DNA of 64,000 nt. It comes from Streptomyces roseolilacinus. GTDB taxonomy: Bacteria > Actinomycetota > Actinomycetes > Streptomycetales > Streptomycetaceae. The notes under the pieces are model-generated. The model was not told the origin of the DNA. It worked only from the letters and a program-made list of their open reading frames with translations, and did no database searches. The DNA lies in contig NZ_BMSV01000005.1 in the NCBI RefSeq assembly GCF_014649335.1, positions 248,001 to 312,000 of the forward strand, written 5' to 3'. Below, one piece after another: positions 32,306 through 41,945 of this stretch. Position 1 is the first letter of the stretch. Every line of letters begins with the position of its first letter. A program made the translations under genes and the position numbers.

Positions 32306-34038
32306 CCGCGCCCACCGGACGGGCCACCGGGGAGGCCGGCGAGGTCACCGTGCACCGGTGCACGGTGACGGTGGTCCGCCGCGGTGGGTGGAGCTGGGGA
32401 CCGGATCCGCGCGGCCTGGTGCGGGAGGTGATCGACACGCTCCCGGAGATGCTGGCGGCCCACTTCGCGGAGCAGCTGACCGGCGACGGCCCGGACGTGG
32501 AGATCACCGAACCGGTGACCGTCACCGTCCGGGCGGGTGGGCCCGGCCGGCCCCAGGCGCCCGCCGAGGTCCACTTCGCGCCGGTCCCGACGGCGGAGGC
32601 CCCCGGCGGGGCGCCCCCCGACGCGGTGCCGTTCGGGGAGTCCTTCGCCGAGGCGGCGGACCCGTGGGCGGTACCCGCGCCCGCCGCGCTCTTCGGTGAA
32701 CTCGCCGAGCGGGGCGAACTGGACGCGCTGCTCGCGCTGCTGCCGGCGGAGACGCTCGGGCTGTACGCGCTCGCCCTGCTCGGCGCCGGCGACGCGGCGG
32801 CCGCCCGGCTGCTCACGGAGCTCACCCGGCGGGCCGGCCCCGGAGCGCCGGCCGGGCGCCTCCCCGCCGGGGCCGCGGGCGACGGCGCCGCGGCCCCGCC
32901 CGGACCGCTCGCCGCGTACGCCGGGCCGGCCGGCCGCGAGGAGGCGGCACGGCTGGTGCGGTCCCTGACCGGCCCGTACGACCGCACGGCCGGGGAACCG
33001 GCCCCGCCGCGGGGCGGCGCCGCCGCGGCGCGCGCCACCGGAGAGGTGCACGTGCGCTCCGTGCTGCCGTTCCTGCTCGTCGGCCCGCTGGCGCGCATCG
33101 GGTACCTCGACGCGGTCGGCCCCGCCCTGGCCGGTGCCGAACTGGCGGGGGAGCTGCCGCTGTTCGCCGCGGCCCTGGCGTACAAGGCCCTCGGCGCGAC
33201 CGCGCGCGGCTGGCGCCGCGGGGAGCACGACGGCGAGGCGGCCGCCGCCTTCGCCGGACTCGAACCCCCCGTCCCCGAGGAGGGGCTGGCCGCGTTCGCC
33301 CACGCCGTGCGCCCCGCGCTCCCGGTGCTCGACGGCGTCCTCGCGCTCTCCGTGTGCCGCGGCCACGACCCCGCCGACCCGCTCCTGCTCGGCGGCACCG
33401 ACGACGGGCTGCTCCTCCTCGACGCCCAGGGGGTTTTCCCGATCGCCTGGGCGTCGGACACCGCCGCGCTGCTGCCCCACTGGCGGGCCTGCGACCGGCC
33501 GCCCGTGCTGGTCTGCGGCGGCCCCCTGCCCCCCGGCTGCCTGCGCGAGCTGGCCTCGGCGGACGTGCCGTTCCTGACCGGCGTACGGCCGCTGCGCGGC
33601 GACCCGCTCGTGCGGCTGCCCTGGCGCACGCCCCTGTGGACGGGCGCCGCGCGGCCGCTGCCGGACCCGCGCCTGGCCGCCGGACTGCCCGGTCACGCCG
33701 ACCGGTTCGCCGAGCTGGTCACCGCCCTGGTCACCGAGCGCCGGGCGGTGCCGCTCGCCCGGGACGGCGCACTGGAACGCACCGTCACCCTGGCCGCCGC
33801 CCTGGGCCTGTCCACGATCGCCTGGACGCTCTGGCGCGACCGCGAGACCCCCGACCCGCTGCTGGCCCTGGACCGCTTCGCCGACCTGGAGGCCACCGTC
33901 CGGTTCGAGCCCGCCGCGGTCCGGGTCCGCGTCCCGATGGGACGGCGCCACGCGGACCTGCTGCGCGGCGGGCTGCTCGCCGACGTCCCCGACGTGCCCT
34001 GGCTGGGCGGGCGGGCCCTGACCTTCTCCGGAGGATGA
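32302..34038 (+). CDS. eCIS tape-measure-type protein, Afp14 family
   Basis: A 578-residue protein of the CIS tape-measure (Afp14) type. The N-terminal HRCTVTVVRRGG, LVREVIDTLPEMLAAHFAEQ corresponds to the DRL-x-x-LP-type start of the family. The core landmark is VHVRSVLPFLLVGPLARIGY, then LFAAALAYKALGATARGW, comparable to the N-x-G-L-V-L-L-x-P-x-L motif. Between about 100 and 250 it is Ala/Pro/Gly-rich. It sets tube length or helps assembly in Afp/PVC. GTG start overlapping the upstream stop; overlaps the AAA gene region at its 3' end. I am confident in the family but not in a strict tape-measure function in actinobacteria. Confidence 0.78.
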   Translation: MTAPTGRATGEAGEVTVHRCTVTVVRRGGWSWGPDPRGLVREVIDTLPEMLAAHFAEQLTGDGPDVEITEPVTVTVRAGGPGRPQAPAEVHFAPVPTAEAPGGAPPDAVPFGESFAEAADPWAVPAPAALFGELAERGELDALLALLPAETLGLYALALLGAGDAAAARLLTELTRRAGPGAPAGRLPAGAAGDGAAAPPGPLAAYAGPAGREEAARLVRSLTGPYDRTAGEPAPPRGGAAAARATGEVHVRSVLPFLLVGPLARIGYLDAVGPALAGAELAGELPLFAAALAYKALGATARGWRRGEHDGEAAAAFAGLEPPVPEEGLAAFAHAVRPALPVLDGVLALSVCRGHDPADPLLLGGTDDGLLLLDAQGVFPIAWASDTAALLPHWRACDRPPVLVCGGPLPPGCLRELASADVPFLTGVRPLRGDPLVRLPWRTPLWTGAARPLPDPRLAAGLPGHADRFAELVTALVTERRAVPLARDGALERTVTLAAALGLSTIAWTLWRDRETPDPLLALDRFADLEATVRFEPAAVRVRVPMGRRHADLLRGGLLADVPDVPWLGGRALTFSGG

Positions 34039-34043
34039 GCCCC

Positions 34044-36242
34044 ATGGGCGAACCGGCACTGGAACACCTGCGGATCCGTTTCGCGGACGTCCACCGGGCG
34101 CTGCGCGCCGCCGTCGAGCGGCAGGCGCGCCTCGCGGCCCGGCTCACCCGGCCGGACCTCACGCCGTACTGCGTGACCGACGAACAGGTCGACGTGCTGC
34201 TCGGCGAGGTGCACGCCTTCACCGACGCGATGACCGGGCCGCGCCTGCCCCGGCGGTCCGAGCCGGAGGCCGAGCGGGAACTGAGGCGGCGCGCGTCGGC
34301 CGACGGCCGGGTCCTGCCCCTGGACGCGCTCGCCACCCGGTTCGGCCTGTCCCGCGCCGAACAGGACGCGCTGCTGCTGGCGGCCGCGCCGGAACTGGAC
34401 CGCGGCTACGAGCGGATCTACGCGTACGTCGTGGACAACCTGAACCGACGGCTGCCGAGCGTGGAACTGCTGGCCACCGTCGTGGCCCTGAGCGAGGAGG
34501 ACCGGGACGGGGAGGGCCGGCTCGGGGAAGACCGGGACGGGGAGAACCAGGACGCCGGGGACCGGCTCGGAGAGGACCGGGACGTGGGCGCCGCCGCCCG
34601 CCTCGCGCTGCGCCGCGCGCTCGGGCCGACCGGGCCGCTGCGCCGGTACGGTCTGCTGCGCGCCCACGGAGAGGCCGCCGTCGACCTCGCCCAGGAACTC
34701 CTCCCGGGTCCCGGGGTGCTGGACTTCCTGCTGGGCTGGGGCACCGACGTGGGCCTGCTCGGCCACGACCCCGGCGAGGTCGCCCCACCGGACCCGCGCC
34801 TCCTCGCCCCGCACCTGTCCTCGGACCGGCTCGCCCGCCTCGGCCGCGCCCTGGGCGCGGGCCGCATCGACCTCGCCGGGCTGTGGGGCCGCCCGCCCGA
34901 CGGACAGCTCGACGCCGTACAGGCCCTGGTCCGGGCGGCCGGAGCATCGCTGCGGGCCCTGACCGAGGACCCCGAGGCCGACCTGCGGACGGCCGCCGCG
35001 CTGGGCGCGGTGCTGTGGATCCCCACCGACGACCTGCACGGCGAACCGCGGCGGGAGCACGCCGACGCCGTGTCCGCCGCGCTGCTCCGCTCCCGCGTGC
35101 CGGTGTGCCTCACCGGTCTCAGGCCCTGGCGCCCGGCGGTCCTGCTCGCCACCCGCGCGTACGCCGAACTCACCGTTCCGGAACCGGGGTTCACCGACCG
35201 TCGCGCCATGTGGTCGGCCGCCCTCCCGGACCTGCACGGCCCCCTCCTGGAGGACCTCGCCGTGCGGTACCGGATGAGCGGCGGGGAACTGCGCGCCGTG
35301 GCGTCGGTCGCGGACGCCGGGGCGCGCCTGGCGGGCGAGGGCCGCCCCGAACCGGTCGCCGGCCACGTCGAACCCGCCATCGCCACCGTCACCCGGGGGC
35401 GCAGCGGCAGCGCCGTGCGCTCGATCACGCCCCGGCGCACCGTGGACGACCTAGTGCTGCCCGACGTCCAGTTCCAGCAGATCCTGGAGATCGCCTCGGC
35501 GTTCCGCGCCTGGCCCCGGATCGCCGAGACCTGGGGCTTCGCCCGCCGCTCGGCGCACGGCGGGGTCAAGGCGCTCTTCACCGGCGAGCCGGGCACCGGC
35601 AAGACCATGAGCGCCGAGATCGTCACCGGCATGCTCGGCCTGGAACTGCTCAAGGTGGACCTGGCCCAGGTCGTCTCCAAGTGGGTGGGGGAGACGGAGA
35701 AGAACATGGAGACCGCGTTCCGGCAGGCCGAGGAGAGCCACGCGGTGCTGCTCTTCGACGAGGCCGACGCCCTGTTCGGCAAGCGCGGCGACGTCAAGCA
35801 CGGCACCGACCGGTACGCGAACCTGGAGGTCGGCTACCTCCTCCAGCGCCTGGAGGCGAGCGACGGCCTGGTGATCCTCACCAGCAACCTCAAGGACAAC
35901 ATCGACCCGGCGTTCACCCGGCGCTTCCACTTCGTGGTCCACTTCCCCCGCCCCGGCGTGGCCGAGCGGCGCAGGCTGTGGCGGCTGGCGTTCCCCCGGG
36001 AGGCCCCGCTCGCCCCCGACGTGGACCTCGACGCGCTGGCCCGCCTCGACATGACGGGTGCCGGCATCGCGGCGGCGGCCCGCACCGCCGCCCTGGCCGC
36101 GGCGGACGGCGGCGGCGACGCGATCGGCATGCGGCACGTCGTACGCGGCGTGACGCGCCAGTTCCAGCGCGAGGCCCGCCTGCTGCGCCCGTCCGAACTC
36201 GGCCCCCACGCCCACCTGCTCGACGCCGCGTCCCAGGGGTGA
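34044..36242 (+). CDS. eCIS AAA+ ATPase, Afp15/Pvc15 family
   Basis: A 732-residue AAA+ ATPase. Walker A GEPGTGKT at 514-521, Walker [12 protein letters not shown] (Asp 572, Glu 573), sensor region [11 protein letters not shown] and arginine-finger segment [14 protein letters not shown]. The N-terminal ~430 residues are the Afp15-specific helical region, with an acidic repeat insert ([20 protein letters not shown], then DRLGEDRD) near 150-175. The family is needed to assemble or load the particle. I chose ATG 34044 over 34035 because GGAGG (34030-34034) lies nine bases before 34044 but directly abuts 34035. The next small gene follows with a possible four-base overlap. Confidence 0.92.
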   Translation: MGEPALEHLRIRFADVHRALRAAVERQARLAARLTRPDLTPYCVTDEQVDVLLGEVHAFTDAMTGPRLPRRSEPEAERELRRRASADGRVLPLDALATRFGLSRAEQDALLLAAAPELDRGYERIYAYVVDNLNRRLPSVELLATVVALSEEDRDGEGRLGEDRDGENQDAGDRLGEDRDVGAAARLALRRALGPTGPLRRYGLLRAHGEAAVDLAQELLPGPGVLDFLLGWGTDVGLLGHDPGEVAPPDPRLLAPHLSSDRLARLGRALGAGRIDLAGLWGRPPDGQLDAVQALVRAAGASLRALTEDPEADLRTAAALGAVLWIPTDDLHGEPRREHADAVSAALLRSRVPVCLTGLRPWRPAVLLATRAYAELTVPEPGFTDRRAMWSAALPDLHGPLLEDLAVRYRMSGGELRAVASVADAGARLAGEGRPEPVAGHVEPAIATVTRGRSGSAVRSITPRRTVDDLVLPDVQFQQILEIASAFRAWPRIAETWGFARRSAHGGVKALFTGEPGTGKTMSAEIVTGMLGLELLKVDLAQVVSKWVGETEKNMETAFRQAEESHAVLLFDEADALFGKRGDVKHGTDRYANLEVGYLLQRLEASDGLVILTSNLKDNIDPAFTRRFHFVVHFPRPGVAERRRLWRLAFPREAPLAPDVDLDALARLDMTGAGIAAAARTAALAAADGGGDAIGMRHVVRGVTRQFQREARLLRPSELGPHAHLLDAASQG

Positions 36243-36247
36243 CCCGC

Positions 36248-36520
36248 ATGCTGCCCACCGAACCCCCGCTCTCGCTGCACCGCCTCCTCGCGCAGGTCCC
36301 CCCGGCCCGCGCCCAGGACACCGCGACGGCGACCCGCCAGACGCCGCAGGCCACGGGGCCGGTGCAGCCGCAGACCGCTTTCGTGCGCCTCCTGGCGGCG
36401 GGGCACGACCAGGTCGGCAACGCGGCGGTGGCGGGCGCGGCGGCCCAGGCGGGTCCCGTCGGGCTGCCGCCCACGGGCGTGGCGGGGGCAGCGCGGCCGA
36501 AGGCTGTTCAGCCCTCCTGA
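36248..36520 (+). CDS. Small eCIS-linked protein with GN-x-AV motif
   Basis: A 90-residue protein: PTEPPLSLHRLLAQVPPARA, a Thr/Gln-rich stretch, then FVRLLAAGHDQVGNAAVAGA and a Pro/Gly tail. QVGNAAVAG resembles the L-x-x-x-GN-x-AV segment often seen at the N-termini of eCIS-linked proteins such as DUF4157 proteins, and a similar TVGNGAVAAAG segment is in the giant protein encoded opposite. It is last in the rightward operon. A GTG at 36239 overlapping the ATPase stop would add three residues. Its 3' end overlaps the convergent gene at 36508-37167 by 13 bases. Function not known; a tag or small cargo role is inference. Confidence 0.6.
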   Translation: MLPTEPPLSLHRLLAQVPPARAQDTATATRQTPQATGPVQPQTAFVRLLAAGHDQVGNAAVAGAAAQAGPVGLPPTGVAGAARPKAVQPS

Positions 36521-37167
36521 GCCGTCGCCCTCCGCCACAGCTCCCGGACCAGTTCCACGGCTTCGCGCGCCTGCTCCACTTCCCTACGGTCCACCGACCC
36601 GGCGCCCCGGTTCCACGGCTGGTGGAGTTCCTCCTCAAGCCGGCGGAGCTCGTCGGCGTGCACCTCGTGCAGGACCGCGAGCAGGGAGTCGCCGCAGCGT
36701 GTCGCCTCGGTGTCCCGCAACTCGCTGTAGGGGTAGGGCGCCGCGGGGAGGCAGAAGACCGTGGCGCGGCCCGCCCGGAGCTCCTCGACGCGGTAGCAGA
36801 GGATCCGGTCGTCCTCGCCGGCCTTGGCGGCGGGGATCTGCGCGAGCGGCATCAGGTCCGGGTCGAGGGCCAGGACCAGCAGCTCGGTGTCGACGATCGG
36901 GTCGAGGTCGTCGGCGGGGCCGCCCCGGTCGGGAGGGACCGCCATCTGCCAGGGCTGGTTGGTGAAGTAGGCCAGCAGGTCGAGGGACCACAGCCCGGCG
37001 TCGACGATCGTGAGGACCTCTTCGGGGAAGCCGGTGCCGTAGCACACGCGCAGGACCTCGCGCGGGTCCAGCCCGGTCTCGTACAGTGCCCGCGCCAGGT
37101 CGGCCATGGAGGCGTAGTCGTCGCGCGACGCCGCTTCCCGCAGGCGGTCGACGTGCTCCGGATTCAC
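36508..37167 (-). CDS. Hypothetical partner of the giant eCIS-linked protein
   Basis: A 219-residue acidic, soluble protein, starting NPEHVDRLREAASRDDYASM. Recognisable stretches are DPREVLRVCYGTGFPEEVLT, SLDLLAYFTNQPWQMAVP, ELLVLALDPDLMPLAQIPAA, DRILCYRVEELRAGRATVF, and an Arg/Glu helix at the end. I do not recognise the family with certainty. The GTG overlaps the stop of the 1535-residue gene by four bases (GTGA), so it is translated right after it. In polymorphic-toxin loci such a small acidic gene directly downstream usually encodes immunity; here chaperone or immunity are both possible (inference). It converges on the eCIS operon with a 13-base overlap. Confidence 0.65.
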   Translation of the reverse strand: MNPEHVDRLREAASRDDYASMADLARALYETGLDPREVLRVCYGTGFPEEVLTIVDAGLWSLDLLAYFTNQPWQMAVPPDRGGPADDLDPIVDTELLVLALDPDLMPLAQIPAAKAGEDDRILCYRVEELRAGRATVFCLPAAPYPYSELRDTEATRCGDSLLAVLHEVHADELRRLEEELHQPWNRGAGSVDRREVEQAREAVELVRELWRRATAQEG

Positions 37168-40100
37168 TGCGGCTCTCCTTCGTTCTGCGGAGCGTCCCTC
37201 ATGGCATCGTCGAGGGCGGTACGGACACTCTCCCAGAAGGTCTGCAGCTCGGGCGCGGTCATCGCCTTGACGATGTCCTGGGTCAGGTCCCGGGCTCTCT
37301 CGACGGCCTGTTTGCGCCGCGGGTCGCGCTGCCGCTCCGCGTTGCGGACGAGCCGGTCGACGGTTGTCGCGAGCTGTTGCAGCTCAGCCTGTACGCGTTG
37401 GCTCTCCACGGTGAGCCTGGGGTTGTCGGCCATGAGCATCGCGACGTTCTCGACGTGGACGAAGACGGTGTCCCGCAGGGTGAACCGCAGGCTCTTGGAC
37501 ATCCCGGGGTTCGCGTGGAAGTACTCCCGGGACAGGGTGTGGGCGCTGGTGTACGACTGCGACTGGATGACGAGCGCGTACATGCGGTGTGCGACACGGA
37601 CGGCTGCCTCCCCGCCGCCCTTCGTCCGCATCAGACCCCTGTCGGCGAGGTGAACGCCCGACGGGCGTACGGTCAGGCCCCTGTCCTCGTCCCCGGGCTC
37701 CGGGCTCGTGGTGGTGGAGGCCTCGGGGGCGTAGGCGACGGTGAAGTCCTCGCCGAAGAGCTCCATGAGCTGGATACGGAGGTTGCGCCCCTCCGCCTGG
37801 CCGATTCCGTAGAGTCCGCCTTGGATCTGGCGCAGGGCGTGGACGCGGCTGTTCTGGAAGAGGCCGTCCGGCCGGCGGCGGTCCCACGCCTTGATGAGCA
37901 TGTTCGGCTCCGTCGGGTAGAGCATCTGCGGGAACCGTTTGCCGATCGCGACCCGGACGGCCCGGTCCAGCGTGTTGGCGAGCAGCGTGAGCTGCTTGGG
38001 GCGCTGGTCGCCCTTCGGGCTCCAGTCGAAGCCCTTGAAGTGGTAACCACCGATCGTGATCAGGGGATGGCTGTCCATCGCCTGGAGGATCTGCCGGTAC
38101 GCGGCAAGGACGCCGGTGGTCTCGGACACCGCGGCCCCGGTGTCGGCGTCCTGGCCCAGGATGTGGACCTGGTCGTTCGCCCGCGACAGGACGGCCACCG
38201 CCTCGCGGGTGTACGAGGAGTTCGTCACCTGCTCGCGGAAGAGCCCGTAGGGGAGGGCGCCCTTGTCGCGCAGTCCCTTCTCGTTCCGCTCGGCGACCAG
38301 CTTCTCCTCGGCGGTCAGATCCCGGTACTTCTTGCGTACCTCCGCGATGGGCACCTCATGGCCGTCGGTGTGGAGCCACTTGGGCGTCCAGGTGAAGCCG
38401 AAGACGGCCATGATGAGCTTGACGGGGCGTTTGACCGAATCGATGGCTTCGTTGAGGACCCTGCTGTCATTCTTCGGGTCCAGGTGCTCGAAGGTGTTCA
38501 CGCCGATCACGACGGCGGTGCTCACCTCCCCGAAATGCTTGGTCTCGGGGTGTTTCCACGCCTCGTGCAGGTAACGGGCCGCCATGCCGGGGTTCTTCTT
38601 CACCTCGCCGGGGACGGCCGCCATGTTGATGACGAAGCCGGTCCGGGAGTCGTCCCCCGCCATGGGGATCTTCTTGATCGGGTTGAGCTGGTCGACCACC
38701 TTCCCATGCTTTCTGATCTTGAACTGCCCCTCGGCCGGGCCGATCCTGTAGGGGAACTTGTCGCCCAGGTCCTCGACCGGGGTCTCCGCCTCCGGGTTGA
38801 TGGACACCCTGACGCGGTACCTGTCCTCGGCGACCTTCTTGAGCTGGATCCGCGTGAGGCGGTGCCGCCGTTTGATGGCCGGCAGTCCGCGCCGCACGGA
38901 CTTCACCGTGGCCGATTCCTCGTTGAGCAGGCGTGTCGCGTCGCGCACGGCGGCGTCGAGGGCGTTCTTCTTCTGCTGTTCGGAGCGTTTGTCAGGACGC
39001 CTCTTCCTCTGGTCGCGCTTCCGGTCGGGCTTGCGGCGCCGGTCGGGGCGCCCGCGCCGGCGGGGTCCGCCGGGGCGGTCGCGGTCCGGGCGGCGCTTCG
39101 GGGGCTTCTTCCTGCCCGGCTTCGGCTTCAGCCTGGCCCACAGCTTCTTGACCAGGCCGACGATCTTGTCGATGACCCAGTCCACCGCCCGGTTGACCGG
39201 GGCCGACAGCCGCTGGACGATCTGGCGGACCCGCGCGGCGACGCCGCCCACGCCCAGGACCGCCGCCAGGACGCCCAGCAGGACGGGGACGGAACGGGCC
39301 AGGGCGCGTTCGATCAGGGCCGGGACGCCGCCGCTGCCGCCGCGTGCGATGGCGATGACCGCGTCGAGGACCGCGTTGACGAAGTCGAAGATCTGGCGGG
39401 CCTGGGTGACGACGAACCGGATGAAGTCGACGATCAGCTTCACCGCCCGCACGAACGCGGACGCCGGGTTGAGCAGCGAGATCACCCACGTGATGCCGGC
39501 GACCACGATCGTCGGCGTGACGTAGGCGATGACGTCGTCGAGCAGCTTCTTCCTCAGGTCGCCGACGCGTGTCCTCAGGTCCTCCCACATCGCCGTGACG
39601 CCCCGCCTGCGGACGTCGGCGAGGAGGGGCACTCCCGTCTCGGCCGCCGCGACGGCCGGTTCGGGGACCTTGCGGGTGATCCGGGCACGGATGTTCTGCC
39701 ACGACAGGCCGAGCAGCCCGGCGAGCATCCTCACCACGCCCTGGGTGTCGAACTTCGCGGGCAGTTCGAGGCCCGCCTCGGCCGTCCTGCCCAGCAGCCA
39801 GGACAGGATGCCCTGCTGGAGGTGGCGGCCGATGTTCTGGAGGAACCGCCGCAGACCGGCTCCGACGGCGGAGACCAGGTTGCGCAGGAAGCCGATCGGG
39901 TCCTTGAGGATCAGCATGACCGCCTGGGCGGCCTTCGCGAGGACCGCGAGCAGCAGCCGCTTTAGCTCCAGGATCGTGTTGATCACGGCCTTGACCGCGT
40001 TCACGGCCTTGGCCACCAGCCCCTTGTTCTTCTCCTTCTCCGCGGCGATCTCGTCGTCGACCGACGTGAGTGCCTCGGTGTACTTGGTGGCCAGGGTGTC

Positions 40101-41771
40101 GACGAGCTGGGTGCCCTTGTCGTCCACGGCCTGGGTCAGTTCGTCGAACTTGTCGGTGAACTCGGCCGCCGCCTGCTGCCCGATGCCCCGCAGGTCGGCC
40201 GGGAGCCTGCGCACCGCGTCCCGCAGCTCGGCCCGGCCCTGGGCGATGCGCCGCTTGGCCCGGTTCAGTTCCGCCCCGATGGTGTCGGCGACCTCGGAGA
40301 TCACCAGTCGCATGCGGCGTACGTAGGTGTCGCGGGCCTCCTCGAAGATCCTGTCGGCTTCGGCGGGCAGTCCCGCGAACAGGTCCCGCACCCAGCGCAG
40401 TTTGCCCGTCGCGCCCGAGTACCGGCGGTCCTTGTAGTCGTCCATCTTCCGCCGGTGCTCGGCGGTGAACGCCTCCCGGGCGGCCTTCTCACCCCGGCCG
40501 AACTGGTCGTCGACGAGTTTGTCCAGGCCCTCCAGGATCGCCTCGACGTCCTTCTTCATCGTGTCGAAGACGCCTTGCAGGACCGCCGTGACCTGGGCCC
40601 GCTTCTCCTCGTCCCGGCTCTTGGCGCCCTTCTTGCCCGTGTCGACCCGCTGCCCGGTGCGCACCCGTTCGGCGCCCATCGCGCCCATGGCGGCGGTGCC
40701 GAGCCGCTTCGCCTGCGCGGTGGAGGCGCGCAGCTCGGCCGCCTCGTGCTTGCGCAGCCGTCCGGGGGCGGTGTCGGAGTGCCGCTCGGCGGCCTTCTTC
40801 TCGCCCAGGGCCTTGGTGAAGCCGGGTTCGTTGGACTTCCGCAGCTGTGTCTCGGTGACCTGGGCGTCCGCCATCCGGCGGTCGACCTCGGCGGGGCCCG
40901 CCGACATGTCGGTGGCCGACGGCGGCAGCCTGTCCGGTACGGCCTGGGCGGGGTCCGGCGCGCCCGGAGCGCCGGGGGGCCGGTCGGCGCTCATCGGCAC
41001 GACCTTCTTGGGCACGGCCGCCGACGTGTCCGGCGGGGCGGCGGTCGTCGTGGCGATCTGCTCGGCCGAGTCCGACTTGCCCTCGCCGACCCTGCCGTGC
41101 ACCTGCGCGCGGACCTCGTCGGCCTTGCCGGAGTCGGCGAACTTGTCCGCCTCGTCGAGGTTCTTCGGGGCCTTGTCCGCGATCGCCTTCTCGACCGCCC
41201 TGATGAAGGCGTCCTTGTCGAACTCCTTCGGCTCGGCCTCGTTCATCCTCTCGGCGTTGGCGGCCTTGCCCTGCGCCACCTCGTCGTCCTTGGGCGGCAG
41301 CGCGGCGTCCTGCGCCGCCACCGCCTCGGCGCGCGGCGGGGGGTGCGAGGCGGCGAGTGACCGCTTCTTGTGCCGTACGTCCTTCTTCAGGGCCGCGAAC
41401 TTCGGATCGGCGTGGGGGCCCGGCCGGGCCTTCGCCTTCTGCCCGGCGCCGGGGGCCGCCGGTGCCTCCGCCTCCCCGCCCCGCGCCGGCGGGGCGGGAG
41501 CCGCCGCGGCCGGGGCGGCTCCGGCCTCGCCGCGGCCGGCCGCGGCGACGGCGCCGTTGCCGACCGTGTCCTGGGCGGCCGGTGCCGGTCGGCCGGGGAG
41601 GGGCGGGGCCGTCGCCGGCCCGGTTCCGCGTACGAGGGCGGCCGTGACCGCCGCGTTGGACGGGGCCGCCGGGGGCCGTGCGGAAGCGGGTGCCTCGGGC
41701 CGCCGCTTCGTCGGCGTCGACACCGCCGTCGACGCCGTCGGCCGCACCGCGAGGGTCTTCGGCGCTGGCAT
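37164..41771 (-). CDS. Giant eCIS-associated cargo/toxin candidate, 1535 aa
   Basis: Residues 1-~390 are low-complexity Ala/Pro/Lys, with SNAAVTAAL and TVGNGAVAAAG motifs. About 395-590 is helical (KLRWVRDLFAGLPAEADRIF, DTIGAELNRAKRRIAQGRAE, then a charged coiled-coil-like stretch). About 590-870 holds the amphipathic/hydrophobic region known from eCIS-linked giant proteins (LLGLSWQNIRARI, SLLNPASAFVRAVKLIVDFI, RSVPVLLGVLAAVLGVGGVA, APVNRAVDWVIDKIVG). About 877-930 is an Arg/Lys/Pro linker. About 930-1535 is a domain I cannot name (NMAAVPGEVKKNPGMAARYL, HPLITIGGYHFKGFDW, GRNLRIQLMELFGEDFTVAY). The ATG at 41771 has GGGGAGGG upstream. It is followed by a coupled small gene and converges on the eCIS. 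The layout fits a polymorphic-toxin-like eCIS cargo; activity is unknown. Confidence 0.8.
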   Translation of the reverse strand: MPAPKTLAVRPTASTAVSTPTKRRPEAPASARPPAAPSNAAVTAALVRGTGPATAPPLPGRPAPAAQDTVGNGAVAAAGRGEAGAAPAAAAPAPPARGGEAEAPAAPGAGQKAKARPGPHADPKFAALKKDVRHKKRSLAASHPPPRAEAVAAQDAALPPKDDEVAQGKAANAERMNEAEPKEFDKDAFIRAVEKAIADKAPKNLDEADKFADSGKADEVRAQVHGRVGEGKSDSAEQIATTTAAPPDTSAAVPKKVVPMSADRPPGAPGAPDPAQAVPDRLPPSATDMSAGPAEVDRRMADAQVTETQLRKSNEPGFTKALGEKKAAERHSDTAPGRLRKHEAAELRASTAQAKRLGTAAMGAMGAERVRTGQRVDTGKKGAKSRDEEKRAQVTAVLQGVFDTMKKDVEAILEGLDKLVDDQFGRGEKAAREAFTAEHRRKMDDYKDRRYSGATGKLRWVRDLFAGLPAEADRIFEEARDTYVRRMRLVISEVADTIGAELNRAKRRIAQGRAELRDAVRRLPADLRGIGQQAAAEFTDKFDELTQAVDDKGTQLVDTLATKYTEALTSVDDEIAAEKEKNKGLVAKAVNAVKAVINTILELKRLLLAVLAKAAQAVMLILKDPIGFLRNLVSAVGAGLRRFLQNIGRHLQQGILSWLLGRTAEAGLELPAKFDTQGVVRMLAGLLGLSWQNIRARITRKVPEPAVAAAETGVPLLADVRRRGVTAMWEDLRTRVGDLRKKLLDDVIAYVTPTIVVAGITWVISLLNPASAFVRAVKLIVDFIRFVVTQARQIFDFVNAVLDAVIAIARGGSGGVPALIERALARSVPVLLGVLAAVLGVGGVAARVRQIVQRLSAPVNRAVDWVIDKIVGLVKKLWARLKPKPGRKKPPKRRPDRDRPGGPRRRGRPDRRRKPDRKRDQRKRRPDKRSEQQKKNALDAAVRDATRLLNEESATVKSVRRGLPAIKRRHRLTRIQLKKVAEDRYRVRVSINPEAETPVEDLGDKFPYRIGPAEGQFKIRKHGKVVDQLNPIKKIPMAGDDSRTGFVINMAAVPGEVKKNPGMAARYLHEAWKHPETKHFGEVSTAVVIGVNTFEHLDPKNDSRVLNEAIDSVKRPVKLIMAVFGFTWTPKWLHTDGHEVPIAEVRKKYRDLTAEEKLVAERNEKGLRDKGALPYGLFREQVTNSSYTREAVAVLSRANDQVHILGQDADTGAAVSETTGVLAAYRQILQAMDSHPLITIGGYHFKGFDWSPKGDQRPKQLTLLANTLDRAVRVAIGKRFPQMLYPTEPNMLIKAWDRRRPDGLFQNSRVHALRQIQGGLYGIGQAEGRNLRIQLMELFGEDFTVAYAPEASTTTSPEPGDEDRGLTVRPSGVHLADRGLMRTKGGGEAAVRVAHRMYALVIQSQSYTSAHTLSREYFHANPGMSKSLRFTLRDTVFVHVENVAMLMADNPRLTVESQRVQAELQQLATTVDRLVRNAERQRDPRRKQAVERARDLTQDIVKAMTAPELQTFWESVRTALDDAMRDAPQNEGEPQ

Positions 41772-41945
41772 CGGACGGAATCCCTCCCCAGCATGTCGGT
41801 GGTGACAGGAACCCGGGGTCCGGGGACGCCCCGAGGCAGTGTGCCGCCACGGGCGTGACGAGTCCGTCACCCCCGTGTCCCCCGAAGCGTCTCCGTTCCC
41901 GCCCCCGCCGCCCGCCCCCGCCGCCCGCCGCCGGTCCCGCCCCGG

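Noticed and set aside
12048..36520. Prophage instead of an eCIS
   Set aside because: No terminase, portal, capsid, integrase, holin or lysin; the set of cap, LysM adaptor, tape-measure and Afp15-type ATPase is that of an eCIS.
12048..36520. Type VI secretion system
   Set aside because: No TssJLM membrane complex or ClpV; the ATPase is Afp15-like, and hub and spike are separate genes.
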